The notes beneath the pieces are model-generated. The model was not told where the DNA came from, ran no database searches, and worked only from the letters and a program-made list of their open reading frames with translations. This document shows positions 9,666 through 11,438 of a DNA stretch of 11,438 nucleotides, piece after piece; position 1 is the first letter of the stretch, and every line of letters starts with the position of its first letter. The translations under genes and the position numbers were made by a program. This stretch comes from Rhizobium sp. GTDB taxonomy: Bacteria > Pseudomonadota > Alphaproteobacteria > Rhizobiales > Rhizobiaceae. Where the stretch lies: assembly GCA_003501385.1 (NCBI GenBank), contig DNPN01000071.1:1-11438 (forward strand), read 5' to 3'.

Positions 9666-10397
9666 ACTTTGCGTGGCCAGAAGGGCTGGCAAAAACCGCT
9701 CAACCATTTCCGATGCCGGGATAAGGGCCGCCGGAGCGCCGATATTGATGGCAGCCACCACTTTGCCGCTAAAGTCCAAGACCGGAACCGCAATGGAGCA
9801 AAGGCCCATTTCCAGCTCCTGATCGATAATCGCATAGCCTTTTGCGCGCACAGCGGCAATCTCCGCCATCAGCACATCAGGATCGGTCTTGGTAAAGGCG
9901 GTGTTGGGCATCAAGGTTGACCGCTCGAGCATCGCTTTTGCCTCTGCCTCCGGCAGCGCCGCCAACAACACACGCCCCATGGAGGCCGAAAAACACGGCA
10001 GCCGACTGCCGGGCGTGAGGTTGATCGACATAATCCGCCGTTGCGAGGCGCGGGCAATATACACAATCTCAGTGTCATCCAACACCGAGGCAGACGCGCT
10101 TTGCCCAACCGTTTCCGAGAGCTGATCAAGATGCGGCTGCAATACCGCAGGCAAAGGTGTGGCCGATAGCCAACCATGGCCAAGGCGTAAAATTCGGGGC
10201 GTCAGAGAAAAGAATTTTCCATCGTAATCGGCATAGCCAAGGGTGGACAGTGTCAGCAGACATCGCCGCGTGGTGGCGCGGTCGAGGCCAGAGCGTTTTG
10301 CGGCCTCAGCAATCGACAGACGTTGGGTTCGCTCATCAAACACTTCGATGATTTTCAGCCCTTTGGCAAAGCCACCCATGATATCCGTTTCGCGCAT
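9642..10397 (-). CDS. pcaR: IclR-type regulator PcaR
   Basis: IclR-family regulator (251 aa). An N-terminal winged helix-turn-helix covers about 9-60 (GLKIIEVFDERTQRLSIAEA and DRATTRRCLLTL), and the IclR effector domain about 75-250 includes EMGLCSIAVPVLDFSGKV. The aromatic-catabolism branch of this family contains PcaR, PcaU and Acinetobacter PobR; PcaR responds to 3-oxoadipate and activates the last pathway genes. It is divergent from pcaIJ, with two PcaR-like sites in the gap. ATG 10397 has AAAGGGAG 6 bases upstream. In-frame ATGs at 10418 and 10445 lack a ribosome site and lie in the proposed promoter, so I reject them. The 3' end overlaps pobR tail-to-tail by 24 bp. Confidence 0.92.
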   Translation of the reverse strand: MRETDIMGGFAKGLKIIEVFDERTQRLSIAEAAKRSGLDRATTRRCLLTLSTLGYADYDGKFFSLTPRILRLGHGWLSATPLPAVLQPHLDQLSETVGQSASASVLDDTEIVYIARASQRRIMSINLTPGSRLPCFSASMGRVLLAALPEAEAKAMLERSTLMPNTAFTKTDPDVLMAEIAAVRAKGYAIIDQELEMGLCSIAVPVLDFSGKVVAAINIGAPAALIPASEMVERFLPALLATQSSIRPLLR

Positions 10398-10403
10398 ATC
10401 CCG

Positions 10404-10411
10404 CTCCCTTT
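10404..10411 (-). promoter_or_regulatory. Ribosome binding site deciding the pcaR start
   Basis: Read on the minus strand this is AAAGGGAG, 6 bases before ATG 10397. It favours that ATG over the two in-frame upstream ATGs. Confidence 0.7.
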
Positions 10412-10416
10412 GCTTC

Positions 10417-10445
10417 ATTGTGTGCGATAATCGAACAAAAGTCAA
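10417..10445 (-). promoter_or_regulatory. Putative pcaR promoter
   Basis: On the minus strand TTGACT (10445-10440), a 17-bp spacer and CACAAT (10422-10417) form a good sigma-70-type promoter with a start near 10410. Site 1 for PcaR fills the spacer and touches the -10 box, so bound PcaR should block it. The mRNA leader would be only about 13 bases. Confidence 0.55.
10422..10436 (-). promoter_or_regulatory. PcaR site 1
   Basis: On the minus strand the 15-mer is GTTCGATTATCGCAC. It differs at one base from the Pseudomonas putida PcaR site GTTCGATAATCGCAC as I recall it. It lies inside the proposed pcaR promoter, centred about 68 bp upstream of the proposed pcaI transcription start. Confidence 0.75.
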
Positions 10446-10454
10446 TTATCGCAC
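10440..10454 (+). promoter_or_regulatory. PcaR site 2
   Basis: AGTCAATTATCGCAC matches site 1 (GTTCGATTATCGCAC) at 12 of 15 bases, in inverted orientation, with centres 18 bp apart. It covers the pcaR -35 box and ends 7 bp before the pcaI -35 box, a position suited to activating pcaI. Confidence 0.62.
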
Positions 10455-10461
10455 AAATAAC

Positions 10462-10490
10462 TTGCTGATCGATCCACTCATGCCTATTTT
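10462..10490 (+). promoter_or_regulatory. Putative pcaI promoter
   Basis: TTGCTG (10462-10467), a 17-bp spacer and TATTTT (10485-10490), with a start near 10497. The boxes are imperfect, as expected for an activator-dependent promoter; PcaR site 2 is immediately upstream. Confidence 0.5.
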
Positions 10491-10544
10491 CAACCTCGGA
10501 GGCGCGCCAAAAACATTCAGGCGCAATCACGAACGGGAGTTCCC

Positions 10545-11252
10545 ATGGACAAGACAATCGCAAGCGCGGCCGCCGCCGTTGCCGAGATCAAGGATGGCGC
10601 GACCATCATGATTGGCGGCTTTGGCGGCTCCGGCGCTCCCATCGAGCTAATTCACGCCCTGATCGATAAGGGCACGAAAAATCTGACCGTGATCAATAAC
10701 AATGCTGGCAATGGCCGCATCGGCATTGCCGCGATGATTGATGCGGGCATGGTCAAAAAGATGATCTGCTCTTTCCCGCGCTCATCAGATCCCCGCGCCT
10801 TCACCGACCGCTACCTTGCGGGCGAGATTGAGCTGGAACTGGTGCCACAAGGCACGCTGGCTGAGCGCATCCGCGCAGGCGGCGCAGGCATTCCCGCATT
10901 CTACACCCCCACAGGCTATGGCACTGAATTGGCGCAAGGAAAGGTGATTGCCGAGTTCGATGGCCGCCATTACGTGCAGGAACGCTGGCTGAAGGCAGAT
11001 TTCGCCATTGTCAAAGCCCATATTGGCGATTTGCACGGCAACCTCATTTACAGCAAGGCAGGCCGCAACTTTAACCCGCTGATGTGCATGGCCGCGAAAA
11101 AGACCATTGCGCAGGTTTCCAAAATTGTTGCGCCCGGCGAGATTGATCCTGAGATCATTGTAACACCGGGCATTTTCGTTGATGGCGTCGTCGAGATTGC
11201 CAATGCGCAACAGGAAGAAGCGCTGATCCGCGCCGGGGTGGTTTACAAATGA
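10545..11252 (+). CDS. pcaI: 3-oxoadipate CoA-transferase subunit A PcaI
   Basis: Alpha subunit (235 aa) of succinyl-CoA:3-oxoadipate CoA-transferase (EC 2.8.3.6), which makes 3-oxoadipyl-CoA for thiolysis. The family I CoA-transferase signature DGATIMIGGFGGSGAPIELI (17-36) is complete, followed by family blocks MICSFPRSSDPRAF, ELVPQGTLAERIRAGGAGIP and GRNFNPLMCMAAKKTI. The catalytic Glu belongs to the partner subunit. A GGGAG ribosome site precedes ATG 10545. The stop overlaps the pcaJ start in ATGA (11249-11252), so the subunits are translationally coupled. The operon is divergent from pcaR and probably controlled by it. Confidence 0.96.
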   Translation: MDKTIASAAAAVAEIKDGATIMIGGFGGSGAPIELIHALIDKGTKNLTVINNNAGNGRIGIAAMIDAGMVKKMICSFPRSSDPRAFTDRYLAGEIELELVPQGTLAERIRAGGAGIPAFYTPTGYGTELAQGKVIAEFDGRHYVQERWLKADFAIVKAHIGDLHGNLIYSKAGRNFNPLMCMAAKKTIAQVSKIVAPGEIDPEIIVTPGIFVDGVVEIANAQQEEALIRAGVVYK

Positions 11253-11438
11253 GCATCAACACACGCGAAGACATCAAGCTGTCCAACGCCCAGATCGCAT
11301 GGCGCGCAGCGCAAGACATTGCCGACGGTGCTTATGTCAACCTCGGCATCGGCTTTCCCGAAATGGTGGCGCAATACCAGCCACCGGGGCGCCGGGGCAG
11401 CTTCCACCCCGACAACGGCATGTTGTATTTGGGGGCAC
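11249..11438 (+). CDS. pcaJ: 3-oxoadipate CoA-transferase subunit B PcaJ, N-terminal part (runs off right edge)
   Basis: First 63 codons of the beta subunit, which carries the catalytic glutamate forming the enzyme-CoA thioester. LSNAQIAWRAAQDIADGAYV and NLGIGFPEMVAQYQPPGR are typical of alphaproteobacterial PcaJ. The ATG overlaps the pcaI stop by 4 bp. Odd: where family I CoA-transferases have the catalytic SENG or TENG, this sequence reads HPDNG, with Asp55 at the Glu position (codon GAC), followed by MLYLGA in place of the usual LLGMGP-like stretch. Being at the window end, this could reflect low-quality sequence or a true variant. The remaining ~160 residues, and pcaF if present, are not visible. 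Confidence 0.9.
   Translation, partial: MSINTREDIKLSNAQIAWRAAQDIADGAYVNLGIGFPEMVAQYQPPGRRGSFHPDNGMLYLGA

Larger units (their letters stand above)
10421..10455. repeat. Perfect 11-bp inverted repeat in the pcaR-pcaI gap
   Basis: TGTGCGATAAT (10421-10431) is repeated exactly as its reverse complement at 10445-10455, with a 13-bp spacer. There is no T-run and it lies between divergent promoters, so it is an operator arrangement, not a terminator. Confidence 0.9.

Overview
The window is an alphaproteobacterial, most likely Rhizobiales (Rhizobium/Agrobacterium/Brucella-like), cluster for degrading 4-hydroxybenzoate and protocatechuate through the beta-ketoadipate pathway. The lineage is inferred from the pcaDCHGB operon diverging from a LysR gene pcaQ, the short (~350 aa) PcaB, an AraC-type PobR, and an FtsK with a rhizobial-looking N-terminus. 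The DNA is moderately GC-rich. I find no mobile element, RNA gene or CRISPR array.

Layout, left to right: (1) the 5' part of an ftsK-like DNA translocase gene on the minus strand, running off the left edge; (2) a 311-bp spacer with no convincing gene; (3) an acuI/yhdH-type medium-chain reductase gene on the plus strand; (4) the minus-strand operon pcaD-pcaC-pcaH-pcaG-pcaB, whose last gene converges on the reductase with a 4-bp gap; (5) pcaQ, divergent from pcaD; (6) pobA on the minus strand, tail-to-tail with pcaQ and sharing a TTAA that holds both stop codons; (7) pobR (AraC type), divergent from pobA; (8) pcaR (IclR type) on the minus strand, overlapping the end of pobR tail-to-tail by 24 bp; (9) pcaI and the start of pcaJ on the plus strand, divergent from pcaR and cut by the right edge.

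Function: PobA hydroxylates 4-hydroxybenzoate to protocatechuate. PcaHG opens the ring to 3-carboxy-cis,cis-muconate, PcaB cyclises it to gamma-carboxymuconolactone, PcaC decarboxylates that to the enol-lactone, and PcaD hydrolyses it to 3-oxoadipate. PcaIJ then activates 3-oxoadipate to its CoA ester. The final thiolase (PcaF) is not in the window and probably lies beyond pcaJ. Three regulators of three different families each sit divergently next to the operon they probably control.

The clearest regulatory signals are a perfect ATAACC-N4-GGTTAT dyad between pcaD and pcaQ, and a pair of PcaR-like sites forming an 11-bp perfect inverted repeat between pcaR and pcaI. I see a well-organised version of a known catabolic system and no evidence for a wholly new one. 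The most unusual protein-level observation is Asp in place of the expected catalytic Glu in the truncated PcaJ, close to the window edge.
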